Source of the DNA: Beijerinckia mobilis
GTDB taxonomy: Bacteria > Pseudomonadota > Alphaproteobacteria > Rhizobiales > Beijerinckiaceae
Assembly: GCF_000745425.1 (NCBI RefSeq)
Contig: NZ_JQJH01000017.1
Location: 1-64,000 of the forward strand
Length of the DNA: 64,000 nucleotides
Reading direction: 5' to 3'
The translations under genes and the position numbers were made by a program. A model generated the notes under the pieces. It was not told where the DNA came from. It saw only the letters and a program-made list of their open reading frames with translations, and searched no databases. Within the stretch, counting starts at the first letter, position 1; every line of letters starts with the position of its first letter. Below, piece after piece: positions 1 through 6,665 of this stretch.

Positions 1-265
1 CGACACCTTCGGTCTCATTCAAGGCTTCGAGCAGCGTTTCCCACAATCCAGCCAGCGTCCAGCGCCGAAACTGGCGATAAACTGATGACCATTTGCCGAA
101 ATGCTCGTGCAAATCGCGCCATTGCACGCCCGTGCGGGAAATCCAGAAAATACCATCAAGAACAAGGCGATGGTCCTTCGCACGTCGCCCGCTATGCGGC
201 CCGCGCCGCGTCACGAACGGCTCAAGACAGGCCCATTCTTCATCCGACATCAGCCCACGAATCAA
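1..265 (-). CDS. IS5-family transposase, N-terminal part (cut by window edge)
   Basis: Read leftward, this is the first 88 codons of an IS5-type (IS427-group-like) transposase OrfA: SDEEWACLEPFV, then FWISRTGVQWRDLHEHFGKW and YRQFRRWTLAGLWETLLEAL. These are hallmarks of the DUF4096 N-terminal domain that precedes the DDE domain. I place the start at a TTG (263-265) because a GGAGG lies five bases upstream; an in-frame ATG at 248-250 is the alternative. The catalytic half lies off the left edge, so intactness cannot be judged. Confidence 0.8.
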   Translation of the reverse strand, partial: MIRGLMSDEEWACLEPFVTRRGPHSGRRAKDHRLVLDGIFWISRTGVQWRDLHEHFGKWSSVYRQFRRWTLAGLWETLLEALNETEGV

Positions 266-337
266 AGTCGCCTCCTTCTGAAAGCGACTTTGAATCAGAA
301 CCTTCGCAACTTGGGAATCCTATTCGTCAACAGGACC
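1..337 (-). mobile_element. IS5-like insertion sequence, right-hand end in window
   Basis: The transposase start is followed at 312-337 by a sequence that reads outward (minus strand) GGTCCTGTTGACGAATAGGA, a form typical of IS5/IS427-group terminal inverted repeats. The element therefore probably ends near 337, next to TA, a usual target for this group. The other end lies outside the window. Confidence 0.6.
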
Positions 338-435
338 TAATTTCAGTATTTGATCGTGGCATTTTTTAACTCCGCCCATCTCTTGCATTCATCGCCCATT
401 GATGACGGCGAAATTAAATTGGCAGTCATATCCCA

Positions 436-771
436 TCATATATACTCGTGTTTCCTGTTCGGGCTCTTATTGCAAGACCCTGCCGAGGCGCTTGATAAAG
501 TGTGCCCGCAATATTTGCATGTGTAACGGCCACTGTGCCGCGCGATGTACTGGTGGACGCCGAATGAACTGACTGTTGATTTCTGGTTTCCCTGGGTCAG
601 TTCTCTGTGGAATTCAATATATTGCTCTCCATCTTTAAAGAAATGCTGTGTTATCCCACCTAAACTTATCGGACGATAAGGGACGTCCTCACGCGCGCCA
701 GCGCACGGTTCCTCACCAGTGCGGGCACATGTGATGAAGAAAGGGAAGAAGAACAACCCCTCCAGCTTCAC
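436..771 (-). CDS. hypothetical protein with C-terminal zinc-ribbon-like motif
   Basis: 111 codons, not recognised as a named family. The last 30 residues carry YTCKYCGHTLSS...SCNKSPNRKHEYI. This CxxCG-(n)-C-(n)-SPxxxHE pattern resembles the small metal-binding tail seen on short phage or plasmid proteins. The GTG start directly follows the TGA of the upstream PIN-domain gene, so the two may be translationally coupled. An alternative is a 3' remnant of a larger gene, because the first 40 residues (FFFPFFITCARTGEEP) look unstructured. Confidence 0.4.
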   Translation of the reverse strand: MKLEGLFFFPFFITCARTGEEPCAGAREDVPYRPISLGGITQHFFKDGEQYIEFHRELTQGNQKSTVSSFGVHQYIARHSGRYTCKYCGHTLSSASAGSCNKSPNRKHEYI

Positions 772-1179
772 TCATGGTTCCTCCACGAGTCGCGTGCCAG
801 CAGCCTGCGCGGCTGTGCGAAGGTCTTTGTCCAGCGTGGCCAACGGCAACCTTTCACGCTGGGCCAGTTCCAAATAGCTGGCGTCATACACAGTCAGTTT
901 GTATGCACGGGCCAGCGCGAGAACCACGGCTTCATCTGGAGCACGGTCGACGGCGATCCTGAGACATGCCAACCCTTGCAGGAAAGCGGCGGTATCGGCT
1001 TCGGTCAGCCGGCCGCGCCGCTCGTTGACGATCAGGATGTTGCGGACCTCAAACCACCAGAGGCTTGGCACCCACACCTCCTCCACGCGGACTCGCTCTA
1101 AGGCGAGAGAAGCGGCGGGATGATCTTCATCCTCGAACACCCAACAAGCGGCAACAGAAGCATCGAGAACGAAAGCCAT
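772..1179 (-). CDS. vapC: PIN-domain ribonuclease toxin, VapC-like
   Basis: 135 residues with the PIN-fold pattern of acidic residues: FVLDAS (Asp6), WWFEVRN (Glu44), TVYDASYLELA and LATLDKDL near the C-terminus. These would bind the metal ions of an endoribonuclease active site. VapC proteins usually cut tRNA or rRNA when freed from their antitoxin. The ATG at 1177-1179 begins one base after the stop of the Phd/YefM-like antitoxin, the classic antitoxin-first order. A longer reading frame upstream has no domain support and overlaps the antitoxin. Confidence 0.85.
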   Translation of the reverse strand: MAFVLDASVAACWVFEDEDHPAASLALERVRVEEVWVPSLWWFEVRNILIVNERRGRLTEADTAAFLQGLACLRIAVDRAPDEAVVLALARAYKLTVYDASYLELAQRERLPLATLDKDLRTAAQAAGTRLVEEP

Positions 1180-1180
1180 A

Positions 1181-1426
1181 TCAGTATTTATGGCCTTCGT
1201 GCCGAGCCGACAGCAATTCCTCAAGGGTGATCTTGCCGGTGCGCTTGCGCAGCGCCTTAATGCCGTTGATCGCCTTGTCGATGTCCTCCTGGCGACGATC
1301 CGGCTCTGGTACGAGACGGGCGATAGGACGTCCATGCCGGGTGATACTCACGGTTTCGCCATGTTCCACCTCGTCGAGAATCTGCAACAAGCGGGCTTTG
1401 GCCTCAGAAGCCTGAATCTCGCGCAT
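1181..1426 (-). CDS. Phd/YefM-type antitoxin of the VapC-like toxin
   Basis: 81 residues. The N-terminal half (EIQASEAKARLLQILDEVEHGETVSITRHGRPIARLVP) is a textbook Phd/YefM DNA-binding fold. The C-terminal half (IDKAINGIKALRKRTGKITLEELLSARHEG) is the flexible toxin-binding tail. The gene is first in its operon and one base from vapC. In this family the antitoxin, alone or with toxin, represses its own promoter; the palindrome just upstream fits that. Confidence 0.85.
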   Translation of the reverse strand: MREIQASEAKARLLQILDEVEHGETVSITRHGRPIARLVPEPDRRQEDIDKAINGIKALRKRTGKITLEELLSARHEGHKY

Positions 1427-1439
1427 GAACAGTCTTTCT

Positions 1440-1468
1440 TACTAGTTAAACTAACTGGTCATAATATA
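1440..1468 (-). promoter_or_regulatory. probable vapBC promoter and autoregulatory operator
   Basis: Read leftward, a TATATT/TATTAT -10-like box (1461-1468) is followed by the imperfect palindrome TAGTTTAACTA (1442-1452), ending about 15 bases before the antitoxin ATG. An operator between the -10 box and the start codon suits autorepression. The -35 is weak (TTTACG, about 16 bases upstream). Seen in sequence; function inferred. Confidence 0.45.
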
Positions 1469-1500
1469 GCAGATTGTTTGAGAGCGTAAATCTTTAATTC

Positions 1501-1530
1501 CAAAAGCACGCGATAACAATTGCTTATCGG
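1501..1530. repeat. palindromic island-border motif, copy 1
   Basis: Contains the near-palindrome CGATAACAATTGCTTATCG (1511-1529), which occurs again, identical over 19 bases, at 9984-10002. The flank here is CCAAAAGCACG on the left; in copy 2 the complementary CGTGCTTGG is on the right. Together the two copies form imperfect inverted repeats facing each other around about 8.5 kb of accessory DNA. Confidence 0.6.
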
Positions 1531-1971
1531 GTGTTTCCTGCAACGCGGTTGTTGGAATCTGCCATCTTGCCCGGCCTTCCGTTCGTGAGAGGGACCTCCC
1601 TGCCCCGGCTTCAGTCCTGCAGACCAACCGCCTATGACTACGACGCTGCAATGCAAAACAGACAGGCGCGACGGATGGGATGAAGTTTAAGTTCTAAGCT
1701 TCTCATGTCAGGCCAAAAGTGACCTCAAGGGGCATCACTCAACGACCGCTTAGCGCCCATCTCGGGCAAAGAAGTCTTCGCTCGCCGTTCCTGAAACCGG
1801 CCATTCAAATCGTCCACCGGCAATTCGCACACTGGGGCTCCCCAAACGGCTGGGTCTGGGACTTTCCTGTCAGACCGCTTCTGGGTCGGAATTGACCGAG
1901 GCGGCCGTTCAACCCACGGGGAAAACGCTTCGCAATCGGCAATGCGATTCACTGCGTGAGGCAGCGTACTA
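1531..1971. other. intergenic DNA with no supported gene; holds diverged repeat copy 1
   Basis: The frames here lack domains or usable start signals. Around 1851-1885 lies TCTGGGACTTTCCTGTCAGA followed by CCGCTT; a closely related stretch lies at 5209-5240. The two stretches bracket the TumE/ImmA-like pair and the integrase remnant. Confidence 0.4.
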
Positions 1972-3540
1972 TCAGCCGTGGAAGCTGTTCGCATATTGCA
2001 GGTGCACCACCGACGGCGAGACGCCGAAATGATCGGCGACGACTGTGACCGGTTGGTCCTCCATCTCGATCATGTGCACGACCGCGTCACGCGGTGCCAT
2101 GAACTCGGCGGCGAACGCCCGTCCCACCGCCTGCCGGTCGGTGTAGAGATCGGCGACGCAGGACGCTCGATCGCCGAAGGCGATGAAGTCCCCGATCCCG
2201 CGCGCCAGCACAAAGGCGCTCGAACGCGGTCCCTCATCCTCGACGATGATGACCGGGACTTCCCCGTCTATGCTCTGGAACGCACGTAGCGATCCAGGCG
2301 CCTTGACGCTCAGGCCGAAGCGATCGCCAGCGCCCAGCAATCTCGACAGTCCATCGACGCCGCCTACGGGCTCGTCTTCCGTAAGCTTGAGCAAGGCGCG
2401 CGTATCGGCGGCCATGCTGTAGCCTTGGCGATAAGGCCGGACCGTAGGGTTGAGGTTACTCTGGCACTCGGCACGCAGTCGGGTTAGCACCGGCAGGGCG
2501 TTGCGCTCGTGGAACCGGTCAAGCTCCCGGCGCATCCACAATTGACCCTCCTCGAGTGCGTGAGCGAGGACCGCCGAGCTGAAGTCGAGGCGGGCATCCT
2601 CGTCGGGGATGAGCGCGATGAGGTCGCGGATTTGTGCGGCACGCACATCGTTGAGATCATAGGGAGACACGCCCAAGGCGCCCGCGGTCCGGCAGAACAG
2701 ACGCTCCGCCACCTGGCTGCGCGAATCCTCGACACGCCGGAGCAACGCGTGGAGCGGGCGTGCACTGCGACCGCTCAACCAATGGCGTGAGGAGATCGGA
2801 TGTAGGATCTCCTCAAGCAGCAACTGCTCGAACGCGGCGATTGTGAAGACCTTCGACCCGCGCTCAAGATCGAGCGCCCAGCCATTGCCGCCGCGTGCCT
2901 GGAGGTTGATCTGCGCGCCAAATACCGTTGCGAGTAGCGCGTAAGCTGCACCAGCTTGCTCCTCGAGGGAGAAGTCCCACAAGCGGAACGGCGCATCACG
3001 CCGGTAGAGCAGTCGCCACCAGTTCTCGAGCAGCCGCTGTCCAAGCGCGTTGAGGTCCGTCGTGGTCTGTGCAGCGGTTCGCTCGCGCGAGCCCGACGTC
3101 CACAGCCACGTGGTCAACTGTCCGGCGATCACGTCACTGTCCGCGTCGGCGTCCTCATCGAACACCATGCTAAACAGCGTGGCAGGCTCCGGTGCCGGGC
3201 GCGCCGAAGCGTCAGGCTCTTCCTTAAGTAGGTTGAGTTCGCGTGCCCGCTCGGCGCCCGCCTCGGTGATCTGCGGGATCGACCGGCGTCCGCTCGCTAC
3301 GACTTCGATCAAGCCAGCGCCCGCAAGCGCCGATAGGGTCCGGCTGACATTGGGCTGGGCGCGACCGGCGAGCTCGGCGAGCGCGCCGATGCTCATGGGC
3401 CGATGGCGTGCGATCAGCCCAAGCACCTCGCGATGTCCCGGCACGCCCAGCACACGGACCCAATCATCGGCCTTCGGCGGCGCCTTGAGGTGATTGAGGA
3501 GTCTGTCCCGCATTGCCATAGCTGAAATGGTCTTATTCAT
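1972..3540 (-). CDS. winged-helix regulator with degenerate ImmA/IrrE-type C-terminal domain
   Basis: About 522 residues. Residues 30-90 form a MarR/ArsR-like winged helix (REVLGLIARHRPMSIGALAE, then RAQPNVSRTLSALAGAGLIE). A long helical middle follows. The last 100 residues resemble ImmA/IrrE (DUF955) metallopeptidases, including the family tail motif AVGRAFAAEFMAP. Where active members have LAHELGHLL, this protein has LARGIGDFI, so all three residues of the HExxH zinc site are lost. It is probably a ligand- or partner-sensing pseudoprotease. The start chosen is ATG at 3538-3540, overlapping the stop of the upstream TumE-like gene by 8 bases; TTG/ATG codons up to 3555 are alternatives. The overlap implies translational coupling. 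Confidence 0.7.
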   Translation of the reverse strand: MNKTISAMAMRDRLLNHLKAPPKADDWVRVLGVPGHREVLGLIARHRPMSIGALAELAGRAQPNVSRTLSALAGAGLIEVVASGRRSIPQITEAGAERARELNLLKEEPDASARPAPEPATLFSMVFDEDADADSDVIAGQLTTWLWTSGSRERTAAQTTTDLNALGQRLLENWWRLLYRRDAPFRLWDFSLEEQAGAAYALLATVFGAQINLQARGGNGWALDLERGSKVFTIAAFEQLLLEEILHPISSRHWLSGRSARPLHALLRRVEDSRSQVAERLFCRTAGALGVSPYDLNDVRAAQIRDLIALIPDEDARLDFSSAVLAHALEEGQLWMRRELDRFHERNALPVLTRLRAECQSNLNPTVRPYRQGYSMAADTRALLKLTEDEPVGGVDGLSRLLGAGDRFGLSVKAPGSLRAFQSIDGEVPVIIVEDEGPRSSAFVLARGIGDFIAFGDRASCVADLYTDRQAVGRAFAAEFMAPRDAVVHMIEMEDQPVTVVADHFGVSPSVVHLQYANSFHG

Positions 3541-3910
3541 GCTCATCATCCACAAAGAATTCCGACGACACCCCGCAGGCCTCGCAGTGCTTCACGACCT
3601 TGTCGAAGAAGTCTGTGATCAACTGCGCCGCCGAGACGAACATGTAGGGGTAGCGTTGCCCTGTCTGCCCGACCTTGTGCTCGTGGTCCCAGCGATCCTC
3701 GGGCGCGGCGCCGTCGAAGGCGTGGGCATTGTCGTATCCGAAAATCCGCTCGCCGCGCTCGTCCTGAAGGATCAGCGCATAGTCAAGACAATGCGGCTGT
3801 TGGTCAGTCTGATCGACCCAGTCGGCCCGGATGACCACCTGCCAACCATTCACCATCTGGTAGATACCAGCTTGCTCAACTAGATTCGATAGGTCGCGAT
3901 GGCCAAACAT
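3533..3910 (-). CDS. TumE-like (DUF6516-like) putative toxin
   Basis: 125 residues with the look of the DUF6516/TumE family: small, hydrophilic, with HCLDYALILQDERGERIFGYDNAH and an RWDHEHKVG stretch near the middle. TumE-type proteins are usually encoded directly upstream of a helix-turn-helix antitoxin or regulator. Here the partner is the winged-helix/ImmA-like gene that overlaps its 3' end. The mechanism of this family is poorly defined. Assignment is from remembered family resemblance, without a profile search. Confidence 0.6.
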   Translation of the reverse strand: MFGHRDLSNLVEQAGIYQMVNGWQVVIRADWVDQTDQQPHCLDYALILQDERGERIFGYDNAHAFDGAAPEDRWDHEHKVGQTGQRYPYMFVSAAQLITDFFDKVVKHCEACGVSSEFFVDDEHE

Positions 3911-3947
3911 ATATCATTAGTTGATATGAATTGAAAGGCAATGTCAA
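3911..3947 (-). promoter_or_regulatory. promoter and operator-like palindrome abutting the TumE-like start codon
   Basis: Reading leftward: a perfect TTGACA (3942-3947), then a palindrome ATATCATTAGTTGATAT (3911-3927) whose edge touches the ATG at 3910. A -10-like TATCAA lies 15 bases after the -35, so transcription would begin at or within a few bases of the ATG. No ribosome-binding site is visible. This suggests a leaderless or near-leaderless mRNA under palindrome-mediated autorepression. Confidence 0.45.
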
Positions 3948-4171
3948 CCGGCATCCACATGGATGCCGTAACACTCGCCCCGTCCCGTCCTGCGCCTTGG
4001 CGCGTCGATCCTGCCAGTAATGTCGTGTGTAGCGCGCAGGAAGCCAGCGATGCGACGATCGCGGTCTTCCGCGATTGGCTTGTTGGGCAGGTCGGGGAGA
4101 TGCCCGCTTCTCGGGATCAGCTCACGAAACGGAAAAAATTGTACGCTTACCGTGGCTGGCCTTTCGACTGA
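3941..4171 (+). pseudogene. short frame ending inside the miniature transposon; possible LysR 3' fragment
   Basis: 76 codons. Residues 25-50 (NVVCSAQEASDATIAVFRDW) resemble the extreme C-terminus of GcvA-type LysR regulators (…AAFRDWL…). The last 20 codons read into the terminal repeat of the Tn3-like miniature element, so the natural end has been replaced. It could equally be a chance frame. Confidence 0.25.
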
Positions 4172-4441
4172 GTTCGAATAACCGTTTGAATCTATTAGAA
4201 TATATGACCACGATCGACTTTTGAGAGTAGGCTTTAATCCAGAAGAAGATCGGCAAGTTTCATGCGAAAAATCTCGCTCGAAACCGTGCAGTATCTGGAG
4301 CAATAAAATAAATAATGTTATCAATTATATAGCGCCATTGATGGCATTGAACCACTTGGAAGTCCCAAGCTCAATTCTCAGGGTCAACCTCACGAATAAA
4401 AGCTTAAACGTACAATTTTTTCCGTTTCGTGAGCTGATCCC
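4113..4441. mobile_element. miniature Tn3-family element (TIME-like), 329 bp
   Basis: The ends are inverted repeats: from both termini inward the sequence reads GGGATCAGCTCACGAAACGG then AAAAAATTGTACG, 33 identical bases, followed by near-identical bases to about position 38 (…TTAC left, …TTAAG right). The length, the GGG start and the ACG…TAAG finish match the 38-bp terminal repeats of Tn3-family transposons. The AT-rich interior has no transposase or resolvase. The flanks (TTCTC left, AGAAA right) are not a direct repeat, so no target duplication remains, which points to an adjacent deletion after insertion. Confidence 0.8.
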
Positions 4442-5073
4442 AGAAAGAGGCGCTGCTGCCCGATGATCTCAAGGCGATGCTCGGCTGTCTCGACCCCTCG
4501 GGCCTGCGCGGCATCCGCGACCGCGCCATTCTGCTCGTCAGCTTCACCGGGGACCTCCGCCGTTCGGAAATCACCGGTCTCGACTGCGCCGACAAGCAGA
4601 CCGCCAATGGCACGGGCTGGATCGAGATTCTGCCCAAAGGCCTGGTGATAGTGCTCAAGGGCAAGAGAGGCTGGCGGGAAGTGGAGATCGGCCGTGGCTC
4701 GTGTCCCCTCACCTGTCCTGTCCACGCCATGGAGATCTGGCTGAAACTCGCCCGCATCGGCCATGGGCCGATCTTCCGCCGCGTGACGGGTCAGGGCAAG
4801 GAGGTCGGCATCGATCGGCTCAACGACCGCCATGTCGCGGAGCTGGTCAAGCGGGTGGCTCTTGCTGTCGGCGTCCGGGCGGATCTCCCGGAAGCGGAGA
4901 GAGGGAAGAAATTTGCGGGGCATTCCCCGCAGGCGGGGTTGGCCACCTCGGCCGAGATCGAGGAACGCCATGTGCAGAAGCAGCTTGGTCATGCCAGTGC
5001 CGAGATGACCCGCCGCTACCAGAGAAGACGCGACCGCTTCCGGATCAACCTCACCAAGGCCGCTGGGCTGTAG
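4442..5073 (+). pseudogene. tyrosine recombinase/integrase, 5'-truncated and active-site damaged
   Basis: From the very edge of the miniature element the frame reads QKEALLPDDLKAMLGCLD and continues through the catalytic domain: LRRSEI (first Arg), LGHAS (His) and the terminal RRYQRRRD (nucleophile Tyr). The H-x-x-R box reads GHSPQAG where active members have GHSLRAG, so the second catalytic Arg is missing. The N-terminal core-binding domain (about 150 residues) is absent. The first internal ATG is at 4477, but no independent gene start is evident. A dead relic of the integrase that may once have moved part of the island. Confidence 0.85.
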
Positions 5074-5114
5074 GACTGCAATCAGATCATAAGTGTCCTT
5101 GAATGAAATTAATT

Positions 5115-5300
5115 CAACTTCCACTTAGCGCCTCATTGTCGCCGTTCACGGTGCCGATCGCCAATCCCAAAACCCGTCATTCCTGCTGAACCCGCTTCCG
5201 ATGTCTGCATCTGGGGACTTTCCCGTCGGACCGGTTCCAGGCGCCTCGGGGCGGAAACCAGACGTCGATCACCGCCTAAAGGGCCAACCCCGATCAGGGT
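5115..5300. other. non-coding spacer with diverged repeat copy 2
   Basis: TCTGGGGACTTTCCCGTCGG, continuing ACCGGTT (about 5209-5236), matches the 1851-1880 stretch at roughly 23 of 27 positions. Weaker shared words occur just upstream (TTAGCGCC, CGCCGTTC). Both copies face the same way. No gene is supported between the integrase stop and the hydrolase start at 5433. Confidence 0.4.
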
Positions 5301-5432
5301 GCTAGGGTTGATAGGTCTTGTTCAAGCGTAGCCAAGGATTGCAATCTCGCTACCCACCTACCAATTCAGAAAGCGGAGAATCTCATCAGGTCGCGGAAAC
5401 AAAAACAACGCTCCAGATGACGGGGGACTAGT

Positions 5433-6665
5433 ATGAAGGGGAAATGGCTTCGTCGACCGCAAAATAGCGTCGTGGTGATATTTCTGCACGGTGTTCTCTC
5501 GTCGATCGAGACCTGTTGGCGGCATGAAGGCGGTGCCTTCTGGCCTGATCTCGTGATGGATGTGCCCGAGACGAGACAATGCGGCGTATACGTATTCGCC
5601 TATCGAAGCACGATCTTCAGCGGCACCTATCGGCTCGGCGACGTCGTTGATGCGCTCAAGGAGCAGATGCGGCTCGATAAAATCTTCGATTGTCACTCGA
5701 TTATATTCGTCGCCCATAGCATGGGCGGTATCGTCGCGCGCAAGCTCATCGTCTCGCGCACCACAGATTTCCAGTCTCGCAACATCAGGATCGGACTGTT
5801 CCTGGTCGCGTCACCTTCGCTGGGGTCGCAATACGCCAATGTGCTCACGCTCTTTGCCCTAGCGATGAAGCATACGCACGCGGAGGCGCTACGCTTTTCC
5901 CAGACCAACGGCTGGCTGATGGATCTCGATCGGGAGTTCATCAATCTCAAGGAGGCAGGGACGCTGAAGCTCGTCGGCAAGGAGCTGATCGAGGATAGGT
6001 TCATCTTCCTGAAGGGCGTTATCGATAGGCAAGTGGTCGAGCCCTTCTCAGGTGCCAGATATTTTGGCGAGGCGATCAAGATCCCGAACAGCGACCATAA
6101 CTCGATCGCCAAGCCGGATTCCACCGATGCGCTGCAGCATCGCCTCTTGGTAAACTTCATCGAGGAATTTGTCGACGGCGAGTCACTCCCGATTGAATAT
6201 GAGCTCAAGGACAGACTCCAGGACAGCCTCAATAGCTGCCGCGACGCTGGTGTCCCTTTCCGGACTTTCCATCGGCTCGCCGTTCTGTTCTCAATGCAAA
6301 GCGAGTTTACCGTGTCCTGCTTCGAGGAAGCAGAAACCGGAAAAGCCGCCAAGGTCGAAGGCTGGTTGCATCAGACGATTGCCCATCAGATCAAGAGTGA
6401 GAGAGGCCTGCCAAGCTTCCGCGACCCACTGAAAGATCTGGTCATCGGTGCCGCCGGCAAACTGGCCAAAGCGGACGGCGCGACACAAATCGACGAGCGG
6501 CACTATCTGCTTGCCGTCTTGAACGACCGCGACGCAGCCACCATCGCTGAACTGCGGCGAGGCCTCACCGAGGCTGGCTTCGAGAAGGTGCGGTCAGCCG
6601 CCCAATACGGCAGCCTCGAACCCTTCAAGCCGAGTCGCTCAAACGTGCTAAAGCTCGACGAATGA
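5433..6665 (+). CDS. alpha/beta hydrolase fused to a Clp-N-like domain
   Basis: 410 residues, no signal peptide. Residues 10-235 are an alpha/beta hydrolase of the SERAC1/PGAP1 kind: VVVIFLHGVLSS (oxyanion turn), VAHSMGGIVAR (nucleophile Ser near 97) and IPNSDHNSIAKP (catalytic His). The substrate would be a lipid or other ester; the sequence does not say which. The last 130 residues (FRTFHRLAVLFSM ... DERHYLLAVLND) follow the helical pattern of the Clp repeat N-terminal domain, a peptide-binding module. GGGGG lies about 8 bases before the ATG. The stop overlaps the next start by four bases (ATGA), so the protein is made together with the kinase and probably works with it. Confidence 0.8.
   Translation: MKGKWLRRPQNSVVVIFLHGVLSSIETCWRHEGGAFWPDLVMDVPETRQCGVYVFAYRSTIFSGTYRLGDVVDALKEQMRLDKIFDCHSIIFVAHSMGGIVARKLIVSRTTDFQSRNIRIGLFLVASPSLGSQYANVLTLFALAMKHTHAEALRFSQTNGWLMDLDREFINLKEAGTLKLVGKELIEDRFIFLKGVIDRQVVEPFSGARYFGEAIKIPNSDHNSIAKPDSTDALQHRLLVNFIEEFVDGESLPIEYELKDRLQDSLNSCRDAGVPFRTFHRLAVLFSMQSEFTVSCFEEAETGKAAKVEGWLHQTIAHQIKSERGLPSFRDPLKDLVIGAAGKLAKADGATQIDERHYLLAVLNDRDAATIAELRRGLTEAGFEKVRSAAQYGSLEPFKPSRSNVLKLDE

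Noticed and set aside
1725-1994. 89-codon leftward frame next to the ImmA-like gene
   Set aside because: It overlaps that gene's 3' end and the diverged repeat; no start signal.
4108-4446. Five-base target duplication around the miniature Tn3 element
   Set aside because: The flanks are TTCTC and AGAAA, which are not direct repeats.
4390-5124. 244-codon leftward frame opposite the integrase relic
   Set aside because: No domain pattern and it spans a transposon border; the rightward frame carries recombinase motifs.
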